A stretch of DNA of 24,875 nucleotides from JAQBYK01 sp964499425. Its GTDB lineage: Bacteria > Patescibacteriota > Gracilibacteria > UBA1369 > LOWO2-01-FULL-3. The DNA is taken from positions 1 through 24,875 of the forward strand of contig CAZCLD010000015.1 in the NCBI GenBank assembly GCA_964499425.1, given 5' to 3'. Every line of letters starts with the position of its first letter. Position 1 is the first letter of the stretch. The position numbers and the translations under genes are program-made. Shown piece after piece: positions 14,485 to 21,900 of this stretch. The notes under the pieces are model-generated. The model was given only the letters and a program-made list of their open reading frames with translations, did not search any database and was not told the origin of the DNA.

Positions 14485-14665
14485 GCGAGTTGTCAAAGAA
14501 TCATCTAACCAGCTACTACAGGCCCCAGCAACAAGACAGATTACTCTGTAGTTGGTGGTTCCCGTCTAAGTCTCATGTATCCCCACATTAGCGGGCAAAC
14601 TCTAAGAAGCAGAGATTAGGAAGCAAATTATACCTAAAAAGGCTCGTTCGTCAAGTTGTTGTGCG
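14485..14665 (+). other. structured tail module next to cassette 4
   Basis: This is the homologue of 12951-13130 with almost equal length. It contains the ACAGATTACTCTGT palindrome enclosed by CCAGCAAC/GTTGGTGG pairing, then CACATTAGCGGGCA, AGAGATTAGG, AATTATACC and TTCGTCAAG. No ORF or known RNA is recognised. Confidence 0.6.
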
Positions 14666-14877
14666 TGAAAGTCACCACAAACCAATTGCGCCCCGCCCTT
14701 CTACCTGGAAAGCTAGAGCAAGCCCATTAACAAGCCATCTAAGGGCATTTTGGTCGATACCGCTCCATTCTACGGTGAATCTTATCAAACAGCCCTTAAA
14801 CCGCTTTAAAAAGCCCTTCCAGGCCTCCATGGAATCCGGGCAATACCCCATTTTGAGATTTGCCATTTATGGGGGGA
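14666..14877. other. intergenic stretch without recognised content
   Basis: I see no supported gene, repeat or RNA here. A 75-codon frame on the plus strand and a 64-codon frame on the minus strand show no protein-like features. Confidence 0.5.
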
Positions 14878-14969
14878 GGAGAAGGTAGCAAATATATCTT
14901 CAAGCGAATAGAGCGACCATGCTTGGGCGCGACCTTTTGAGCGAGGAAGATATATTTGTTGCCTTCTCC
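14878..14969. repeat. 92-nt long inverted repeat (hairpin)
   Basis: Arms 14878-14901 and 14946-14969 pair over 24 positions with two G-T wobbles and no true mismatch, around a 44-nt loop rich in GAGCG/GCGAG. It lies 17 nt from the terminator of the downstream SLH gene. It may be a MITE-like repeat or a structured RNA end. Confidence 0.75.
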
Positions 14970-14986
14970 TATTCCCTCTCCACAAA

Positions 14987-15021
14987 GGAAAAACCCACCG
15001 CTTGCGCAGTGGGTTTTCCCC
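14987..15021 (-). terminator. rho-independent terminator of the SLH protein gene
   Basis: AAAACCCACCGC (14990-15001) and GCAGTGGGTTTT (15006-15017) form a stem with A/T flanks that give a T-run on the minus strand. It lies about 40 nt after the stop at 15058. Confidence 0.8.
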
Positions 15022-15057
15022 CCTCATTCCTATGAAAAATGTCGTTCGTACTAAGTT

Positions 15058-17631
15058 TTAATACCACATAGCTTCCTCTTCCCAGTAGTAGTAGTTGTCA
15101 TCAAGAAGACCATTATTATTCATTCTCTCAAGAAGTAATGCAACTTCTCCACGAGTAACTAGCTTTCCTGGTTCTAGATAGTATTGACCAGAGTTATACT
15201 TCTCATCAAATAGCATGTAGTTGTAAGCAACTCCAGCATAGTCTTTGAACCAAGCTTGATCCGCATTATTAGTATCTACATCAGCGTAGTAAGAATTGTA
15301 TGAATTTGGAATGTCGTAACCAGTGAATTCCTCACTAGCTTCCAATACAAATTTCAAGAATTCTACACGATTAATGTTGTTGCCAAGTCTAGCAGATCCA
15401 TCTGGATAACCGTGAAGCATTCCGTAGAACTTTGCAGTTCTTACGTATGGCATATACCAAGCGTCTGTATCAACGTCCCAGAATCCTTGATTGAATCCAT
15501 CACCAGGTAGGATAACAGCGTTGTCAAAGGCTTCTAGAACAACTTTTAGAACCTCAGCTCTGTTGATAGTGTTGTTAACTCCGAAACTACCATCAGCATA
15601 TCCTTTGAAGATTCCTTCGTCAGTAACCCATTCGATAGCTCCACACATTTCTTTATGTGAAGATGAAAGGTATCCAGTATCCCAGTATCCACCACAGTCA
15701 GCAAGTGGAGGTGGAGGTGGCAATTCATCCCATTCATTGTCATCCTCTGGAGAATCACAACCTGGGTCATAAGCGTAGTAAGGAGTACCCCAGTAATCAG
15801 CTTTACCGTCACCATCATTGTCAATACCATCATTGCATTGAGTTTCTGCTGGCGGTGGAGGTGGAGGACTTACAACGTCTCCTGAGTTTCCAACTGCAAA
15901 CTTACCAGTTTCAGTATCTTTGTGATTTCCATTAGCTCGTGAAATCAACTTATAAGAATAGATACCGTCTTTTAGGTCTTTGTTGTCATCGTCTTTACCA
16001 TTCCACTGTACTGTATGACATCCAGAAGACTGTTCAACGTAATCAAGAAGCTCGATTTCAGCTTTACCACTTGTAGAGCTTCCTTTGTAAACTGCCAAGA
16101 AAACATCAGCGTCTCCATCTAGACAGTAACCAACAGTCATATTGCTTTCATCGTCTTCGTCGAAAACAACAGGCTCTGTATAGTCATTAGTAACGTTTGA
16201 TTTCTTGGTAGAAACATCGTCTTCTTCAACATCAACGTTAACTTCAGTCTTGTCTTTGATATCGTTATCAACTGAATTTTCAGCAGTAATTCTGAATTCC
16301 CACTGACCTTCGTCAGCTTCTTCTCCGTCATCCATTCCATCCCACTCAACAGAATACCATCTGTTTTTCTTAACCTCTACTTCGTCCCAAAGTGTATCTT
16401 CTCTCTTGTTACCGTTGTAAAGTTCAACTGTAACTTCTGCTTCAGCGTCAACTTTGAAAACAACGTTTGTAAATTCACCCTCTGAAGGATCAATTTCATC
16501 TTTTGTTACGAAAGCTTCAACGATTTCAGGTTGTTCGTATTCAACTTTGATTGTCCTTGAAACTGTTGAAATCTTTGTATCACCAATTGCTTTAACCTCG
16601 ATTGTCCATGTTCCTTCTTTTACGTAGTCACCATCATCATCAGTACCGTCCCATTCTTCTTCGTAGTCATCATCGTCAGCTCCTGAATCGTCAAGAATCT
16701 CAATCTTACTACCAGAACCTTTCTGAGCAGTAATAACTAGATCTTTTACGTCTTCAAGTAATTCAAACTCAATCTCAAGAACATCTTCAGTTGGATCCCA
16801 TGTGCTTGATGGATTTAGTGTTAAATCCTTAATAACACCACTACTAGCTGGTCCAGCATCTGAAACAGTAACTGTAGTAGTTTCAGTACTTGATAACAGA
16901 CCATCACCACTTTTAGCTGTGACAGAAATAGTATAAACACCAGCTGCAACAACGCTACCAGCGTTATTCTTACCATTCCAAGTTAGTTTGTGAGCACCAT
17001 TATCCTGAAAACAATCTCCATCATATTCAGAAAAAGTACGTACAACACTTGCACCGTCCTTTACTTCAACTGTAAGACAAGCATCCTTGTCTACATCAAA
17101 AGAAATCTTAGTAGTTTCTCCACCCTGAGCTGTGAAAGACAGAGGGTCAACAGATAATCCAGAAATCTTTGGAGTAGTTGGATCTACAACAGGTATAGAA
17201 GTAACCGTAACAGAACCGCTGTCAAAGTCTACGATTGAACCAGTGCTATAGGCAAAAGCCTTAATAGCATAAGTCCCATCAGCTAGAGCAGAACCAGAAG
17301 CTTCATTTGGGTTCTTTCCATACCAGTCGTAAGTGATATCTCCGGCAGCAGTAGCAACAGGTGCTACAGCAGTACCAGCGATCTCATATACATCAAAATT
17401 ATCATTGATCGCGTATACATAAAGATCCGCGTTCTGAGATAACTTGAAAGATACTACTGCTTTTTCACCGGCGGTAGTATTGAAAGTAGCAGGTGCAACA
17501 GCGAAGTCATCTATGTAACTTTGTACGCCATTACCACCGCCTCCGGGTTGTCCACCAACGTCCAGCGCAGAAGCTGTACTAGTTGTGAACAATCCTACGA
17601 TAGCTATTACAGCTAGGAATTTTTTCCACAT
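15058..17631 (-). CDS. S-layer-like protein: Ig-like repeats plus three SLH domains
   Basis: This 857-residue secreted protein has signal MWKKFLAVIAIVGLFTTSTA with cleavage expected after ASA (residue 22). I chose ATG 17631 because a strong promoter at 17695-17722 places the RNA start downstream of the longer alternative (17691). At least five FlgD-like Ig repeats follow, each with a W-[DN]-G-[KT]-[DN] turn (for example LTWNGKNNAG, EWDGTDDDGD). Next is a proline linker enclosing an Asp motif CNDGIDNDGDGKADYW, and then three SLH domains over the last ~180 residues (EGIFKGYADGSFGVNN, GMLHGYPDGSARLGNN, KLVTRGEVALLLERM). SLH domains bind cell-wall polymers, so this is a surface-layer or adhesin candidate. 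The next gene upstream has the same architecture. Confidence 0.9.
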   Translation of the reverse strand: MWKKFLAVIAIVGLFTTSTASALDVGGQPGGGGNGVQSYIDDFAVAPATFNTTAGEKAVVSFKLSQNADLYVYAINDNFDVYEIAGTAVAPVATAAGDITYDWYGKNPNEASGSALADGTYAIKAFAYSTGSIVDFDSGSVTVTSIPVVDPTTPKISGLSVDPLSFTAQGGETTKISFDVDKDACLTVEVKDGASVVRTFSEYDGDCFQDNGAHKLTWNGKNNAGSVVAAGVYTISVTAKSGDGLLSSTETTTVTVSDAGPASSGVIKDLTLNPSSTWDPTEDVLEIEFELLEDVKDLVITAQKGSGSKIEILDDSGADDDDYEEEWDGTDDDGDYVKEGTWTIEVKAIGDTKISTVSRTIKVEYEQPEIVEAFVTKDEIDPSEGEFTNVVFKVDAEAEVTVELYNGNKREDTLWDEVEVKKNRWYSVEWDGMDDGEEADEGQWEFRITAENSVDNDIKDKTEVNVDVEEDDVSTKKSNVTNDYTEPVVFDEDDESNMTVGYCLDGDADVFLAVYKGSSTSGKAEIELLDYVEQSSGCHTVQWNGKDDDNKDLKDGIYSYKLISRANGNHKDTETGKFAVGNSGDVVSPPPPPPAETQCNDGIDNDGDGKADYWGTPYYAYDPGCDSPEDDNEWDELPPPPPLADCGGYWDTGYLSSSHKEMCGAIEWVTDEGIFKGYADGSFGVNNTINRAEVLKVVLEAFDNAVILPGDGFNQGFWDVDTDAWYMPYVRTAKFYGMLHGYPDGSARLGNNINRVEFLKFVLEASEEFTGYDIPNSYNSYYADVDTNNADQAWFKDYAGVAYNYMLFDEKYNSGQYYLEPGKLVTRGEVALLLERMNNNGLLDDNYYYWEEEAMWY

Positions 17632-17694
17632 ATGTTTTTGAGTTAAATATATATACGGGTTGAATATCTTAAAGCCAATTAGGCATGGCAATGA

Positions 17695-17722
17695 ATTGTA
17701 GCGGTATTATTAAATTTGTCAA
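17695..17722 (-). promoter_or_regulatory. promoter of the 857-residue SLH gene
   Basis: TTGACA (complement of 17717-17722), a 16-nt spacer and TACAAT (complement of 17695-17700) form a near-consensus sigma-70 promoter. It gives a 5' leader of about 57 nt before ATG 17631. Confidence 0.8.
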
Positions 17723-17780
17723 GTGTTTTTACGGTAATAAATCAAAGTTGTTACAAAAAATCCCATAAATAAGCCAATTA

Positions 17781-20700
17781 TTAGATCACGTCAGCCAGAT
17801 GAAGTCTATATAGAACTTCTGCAATTTCACCTCTTGTACTAAGCGAACCAGGGCTTAAATGCACTAAATTCACTGGATCAAATAGGTTGTATTTCTTTGA
17901 CTCGCAGGCATATTTTGAATACCACGCGGCAGCAACCACGTCCGAATAACTGCTAGTACAATTACCAACCGTATACTGCTGAGTAATAGAAAGTGTCGCA
18001 AACACAAGTTTCAGGGCCTCGGCACGGTTCACAGTGTCTGCAGGCCTAGCTGTACTTTTCCCCGCATCTCCATGGAAAATATCGAGGGTCTTTGCGATAG
18101 TCAAATATGGCATATACCAAGCACCAATTTGGACGTCTGAAAATCCGAGATTCCCGATCGCAGGTACACTTGTATTTAAGTTGCTTATAAATGTTTCAAG
18201 CAAAACCTTCAGCATCTCAGCTCTATTAATTGGGGCATTTGCACCAAAGCTTCCGTCAGAATATCCCTGGAAAATACCCTCTTCCACTACCCAGTCAATT
18301 GCATCACAATACTCAGATGAATCTGATACATCATAAAATCCAGCACATGTCCCCTGTGAAGGTGTAGAGGGCGGATCAGGATCAGGGACAGGATCAGGAT
18401 CAGTGTCACCTCCAACTAAAACACCATCCACAATTACACCAGGACTAACATTACTAGATGAACTAGAACTTGAACTAGAACTTGAACTACCGGCATCATC
18501 GACATCTCCAACAACTCCAACGATGAACATACCAGTTTCAGTTTCAGTAGAAATGTCTTTTGAAACGATCTTATAAGTATAAAACCCTTTAGATAGTTTA
18601 TTGCCGCTCTTATTTCTACCATCCCACACAACGCTGTGGCCACCAGCTGACTGATCATCTATATCCAACAATTCGATAACTTGAGAACCAGAGCTTGTTT
18701 TACCCTTATGGATAGTAACCTTAACGTCTGCATCTTCCTCGAGATCATAATATATCACCATGTCTTCATCTCCTGCAGTTACAACAGGGGATATGAAGTC
18801 ATTTGTGACGTTTGATTTGCTGTTAGATACATCATCTTCGGCTAGATCCACGCTGATTTTCTCAGTATCATTAACATTTTCATTAACGATGTTTTCTGCG
18901 ATGAGCTTAATATCTAAGTCGTCATCATAGTCATAACTACCTCCGTCCCATTCAACTGCATACCATTTGTCATGCTCCACATCCATATCTTCAACTATTT
19001 CATCAGTTTGGTCATTGCTTTCAAGCAGATCAATATTAACGTTTGCATCTTCGTCAATTCTAAATAAAACATAGGTGAATTCACCCAGATCGTTATCAAA
19101 CTTCTTCTTTGAAAGATATAGGTCGTCAATCTTAGGCTCTTTGTATTCAACACTAATAGTCTTTGCTGCAGTCAGCTCAGTTGAGCCAACTTTGGATTTG
19201 AACTCAATTTTCCAGGTGCCTTCATCTACGAATTCATCGTCGTCGTCAGTACCATCCCAAGTAATTTCTAAATTCTTCTCCTTATCAACATCATCTTCTT
19301 TAAGCAGTTCAATTCTTTCGATACCTCTAACGGCAGAAATCTCTAGAGCATCGAGGTCTTTCTTTGTGTCATATTCAATTTGTAGTTCTTCATCATCTGC
19401 AGGTTCAAACTTACTTGAAGGACTAAAGCTAACATTATAAATGTGATCATTGTTGGCTGAAATAGAAGTTCCAGTATTTGAAATATCTACATTGGTATTA
19501 GCAACAACAACGCCGTAATCATTTCTGGTAACAACAACCACTGTATAAGTCCCAACGCCTAGGTCAGTGCCGCCAGTTGTTTTGCCGTTCCATGAAACAG
19601 AATGGGTATCATCAGCATTGAAGTCATCATTCTCATAATTATCAAATGTTTTTTGTACTCCACCCGATTGATCCTCAACAACCATAGTTATTTTAGTATC
19701 CTTCAGATTAGTGAATTCAATGATTGTATCTTCTACATCAGGATCAAAAGGACTTGGACTTGCGCCAAGATTCCCAATCAACGATTTATTCGTATTGCTG
19801 TACGTAATTGTAACGCTCTTACTCTCGGTAACAGGAGTCTCACCGGTTTTAGTTGCAGTAATTTTTACTGTATAAATGCCTGGCAGAGCCAATTTGTTAG
19901 AAATTTGACCGTCCCATGAAAACACCTCAGTAATGTTACTTGAACCAAAGGTCTTGACTATATCATTGTCAGAATTCCTAATCTCTACATTCACGCTATC
20001 AGCCACTTGGCTCAACGTATAGTTAATATTTAGATCTTGATTGTCTCCAAGTGGAGATGGATCAAACGTACCCCCAGCCTTTACTGGGCTAGGTGTTACA
20101 GAATAAGTATCAATAGTAATGGTACTTGGTGTACTCACAGTTACAGAAACAGTATCAGTGTCCAAAACGGATCCTTCAGGTGTAGAACGGGTAGTAGTTT
20201 TGATAGTGTATTCCTTGTTAGGTAATACATTGCCACCAAAATCTTTTCCATCCCAGGCTAATCCAGCTTCCTCGGTTTTAGTATAAGTACCAGCCGACAA
20301 CTGCTTTTTGTCCAAAATAGTTCTCTTTACAGTTTCTCCGTCGAGAACCTCGACACTAATTAAACCAGTAGCAGAAGTAGTAAAAGAAATATCAGCAGTT
20401 TGTGTAGTAGGGTTAAAAGTAGTAGGGCTAACCGCTAGATTGCTGACAGAAACCTTTGGAAGGATTGTGAAATTTGCAGTTTCAGTCTCAAGAATAGTAT
20501 TCGCATCTTGGGTATATTGTACATATGCCTCAACTGTATAATCTCCACTTGGACAAACAGAACCAGCCTCACCACAAACGCCTTTAGCAGCATCAGTATC
20601 ATCAATGTCCTTACCATTCCAGTTCAAGTCATCAACTCCAGCAGGAAGAGCAGCATCGGTCCAGTCTGCAACTAGGCTCTTAATAACAACGGCATCTTTC

Positions 20701-20945
20701 TTTATCTGAATGTGACCAGTAGATGTAGACAATTTCTCGCCAAAAACTATTGTATTGAAAACCACTGCTGTTTTTAACTCCTCGTCACTATTATTTGGAT
20801 CAAAGGTAGCAGGAGTCGCATTTTCAACGGACAATGTTACAGAAGTAATTAGATTTTCTGTGACATCATCGGCAAAAGCTGTACCAGGAACAAGCATCGC
20901 AATAAGCGAAACGGCACTCAAAAGCGAAATGAATTTTTTGAACAT
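17781..20945 (-). CDS. large S-layer-like protein: Ig-like repeats plus three SLH domains
   Basis: This 1054-residue secreted protein has signal MFKKFISLLSAVSLIAMLVP, with cleavage after GTAFA (residue 25). About seven FlgD-like Ig repeats carry W-[DN]-G turns (DLNWNGKDIDD, LAWDGKDFGG, FSWDGQISNK, VSWNGKTTGG, ITWDGTDDDD, VVWDGRNKSG). A low-complexity linker (a run of serines, then alternating Asp and Pro) precedes three SLH domains (EGIFQGYSDGSFGANA, LDIFHGDAGKSTARPA, SLSTRGEIAEVLYRL). It is clearly related to the following gene, for example in the block KSNVTND before the last Ig repeat. It is probably a surface-layer or adhesive protein anchored to wall polysaccharide. It has its own promoter, and no SD is seen. 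Confidence 0.9.
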   Translation of the reverse strand: MFKKFISLLSAVSLIAMLVPGTAFADDVTENLITSVTLSVENATPATFDPNNSDEELKTAVVFNTIVFGEKLSTSTGHIQIKKDAVVIKSLVADWTDAALPAGVDDLNWNGKDIDDTDAAKGVCGEAGSVCPSGDYTVEAYVQYTQDANTILETETANFTILPKVSVSNLAVSPTTFNPTTQTADISFTTSATGLISVEVLDGETVKRTILDKKQLSAGTYTKTEEAGLAWDGKDFGGNVLPNKEYTIKTTTRSTPEGSVLDTDTVSVTVSTPSTITIDTYSVTPSPVKAGGTFDPSPLGDNQDLNINYTLSQVADSVNVEIRNSDNDIVKTFGSSNITEVFSWDGQISNKLALPGIYTVKITATKTGETPVTESKSVTITYSNTNKSLIGNLGASPSPFDPDVEDTIIEFTNLKDTKITMVVEDQSGGVQKTFDNYENDDFNADDTHSVSWNGKTTGGTDLGVGTYTVVVVTRNDYGVVVANTNVDISNTGTSISANNDHIYNVSFSPSSKFEPADDEELQIEYDTKKDLDALEISAVRGIERIELLKEDDVDKEKNLEITWDGTDDDDEFVDEGTWKIEFKSKVGSTELTAAKTISVEYKEPKIDDLYLSKKKFDNDLGEFTYVLFRIDEDANVNIDLLESNDQTDEIVEDMDVEHDKWYAVEWDGGSYDYDDDLDIKLIAENIVNENVNDTEKISVDLAEDDVSNSKSNVTNDFISPVVTAGDEDMVIYYDLEEDADVKVTIHKGKTSSGSQVIELLDIDDQSAGGHSVVWDGRNKSGNKLSKGFYTYKIVSKDISTETETGMFIVGVVGDVDDAGSSSSSSSSSSSSNVSPGVIVDGVLVGGDTDPDPVPDPDPPSTPSQGTCAGFYDVSDSSEYCDAIDWVVEEGIFQGYSDGSFGANAPINRAEMLKVLLETFISNLNTSVPAIGNLGFSDVQIGAWYMPYLTIAKTLDIFHGDAGKSTARPADTVNRAEALKLVFATLSITQQYTVGNCTSSYSDVVAAAWYSKYACESKKYNLFDPVNLVHLSPGSLSTRGEIAEVLYRLHLADVI

Positions 20946-20972
20946 ATTGTAGGGATTTAAAAATAGGGGCCC

Positions 20973-21002
20973 ATGTTAAACAATATACATAGGGTAAGTC
21001 AA
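20973..21002 (-). promoter_or_regulatory. promoter of the 1054-residue SLH gene
   Basis: TTGACT (complement of 20997-21002), an 18-nt spacer and TAACAT (complement of 20973-20978) form a plausible sigma-70 promoter about 28 nt before the ATG at 20945. Confidence 0.55.
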
Positions 21003-21041
21003 TACTTATTTCCTCAAAGATTGTTACGGAAAATGACTTGC

Positions 21042-21899
21042 CTAAGCGAGAATGGAATTAATCAAATGAATTGTACCTCGGGCATGAAGTAATCTTTGCC
21101 CACTATCATCCAAAACGGGCAGAGGATGTTTGGAGTTTTTAATCAGGGAACCGACGCTATAGGGTGTTCCAAACTCACCCTTCAAAAAGTAATGATCGTT
21201 GCCACTTGGCTGGGGTCTGTCGCCAACAACCACAATTTCCCTCGCCTTCTTGCCAATATCAAAGTCTTGGTTTTCTCTCAAAAAATTAGCAAATTTTTGA
21301 ATCCCCGTGTCTTTATCGCCGTCAGCGGGACAGACGACAATTCCAATTCCAGAATTGCCAACATGTACATATCGCTCAAAGTCAGGCGAAATAGACTTCA
21401 AAGTACTCACCGTTATTTTATACAATTCGTCAGAAAGGGCATGGACTTTCTCAATATCCCTTTCTTCCATGTAATGCAGGACGGTCCTAATGACCACCAC
21501 CACCCGATGCGCATTGTAATAGACCTCGCCAACTCCCTTCACAGCTTCATCCAAAAGCCCACGCAACTTATCCTCATCGATGAACGAATCCGGCCAGTCA
21601 ACGCGATAGAATTCTTCAAAATCCTTGATCTCTGTGTTGAAAAAATAACCAATAGCACCATTCTCACCGAATAGAAACAAATTCTTCAAAAACAGATCAT
21701 GATGAGCACTATCAATCTGCTCAAGCAATTCTTCCAGGACGTGCCCTCTAAATGATTCAAGCTGCCTGCCGGTACAAAAACCAATCGGCATTTTTTGAGA
21801 CAGACTAAATAGCGCATTCGCCATGTCACGATGAGGAACATATTGACCCTTTTCGGTTAAGGTCCCGTCAAAATCAAACATAGCAGCCTTGAAATCCAT
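21042..21899 (-). CDS. HAD-superfamily hydrolase (phosphatase, PMM/Cof-like)
   Basis: This 285-residue HAD protein starts MDFKAAMFDFDGTLTEKGQ, holding motif I (DxDGT) with both catalytic aspartates. FCTGR supplies motif II, GDKDTGIQKFANFL the conserved lysine, and GDRPQPSGND the motif IV acidic residues. The large insert between motifs II and III suggests a C2-type cap, as in sugar-phosphate phosphatases and phosphomannomutase-like proteins. I use ATG 21899, one base after the stop of the upstream ligase gene, not the earlier in-frame start inside it. The coupling suggests a role with the polysaccharide polymerase, perhaps on a sugar phosphate, but the substrate is unknown. Confidence 0.8.
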   Translation of the reverse strand: MDFKAAMFDFDGTLTEKGQYVPHRDMANALFSLSQKMPIGFCTGRQLESFRGHVLEELLEQIDSAHHDLFLKNLFLFGENGAIGYFFNTEIKDFEEFYRVDWPDSFIDEDKLRGLLDEAVKGVGEVYYNAHRVVVVIRTVLHYMEERDIEKVHALSDELYKITVSTLKSISPDFERYVHVGNSGIGIVVCPADGDKDTGIQKFANFLRENQDFDIGKKAREIVVVGDRPQPSGNDHYFLKGEFGTPYSVGSLIKNSKHPLPVLDDSGQRLLHARGTIHLINSILA

Positions 21900-21900
21900 C

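Larger units (their letters stand above)
13168..14493 (-). mobile_element. GC-rich single-gene cassette 4
   Basis: A 1326-nt unit is bounded by the perfect 15-bp inverted repeat ACAACTCGCAAGATA (13168-13182) and its complement (14479-14493). It holds a subterminal hairpin (14415-14465), one lipoprotein gene on the minus strand and a perfect 13-bp GC-rich hairpin just after its stop. It lies 37 nt after the tail of cassette 3. Confidence 0.7.

Noticed and set aside
9050..14493. Ordinary IS elements or transposons
   Set aside because: No transposase is encoded inside any cassette, no target-site duplication is visible, and the terminal repeats differ between copies.
9050..14665. Classical integron cassettes with attC sites
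   Set aside because: No GTTRRRY/RYYYAAC core pairs were found at the junctions, and the inverted repeats enclose the gene rather than forming a short site after it.
14661..14888. 75-codon plus-strand ORF and 64-codon minus-strand ORF
   Set aside because: They show no start context, motif or protein-like composition, and the first runs into the long hairpin.
8828..15057. Chimeric assembly of contaminant DNA
   Set aside because: Four separate islands, each with its own matching repeat, hairpin and tail, are hard to produce by misassembly. The known artefact at 2967-3018 shows a different pattern. Read mapping is still needed.
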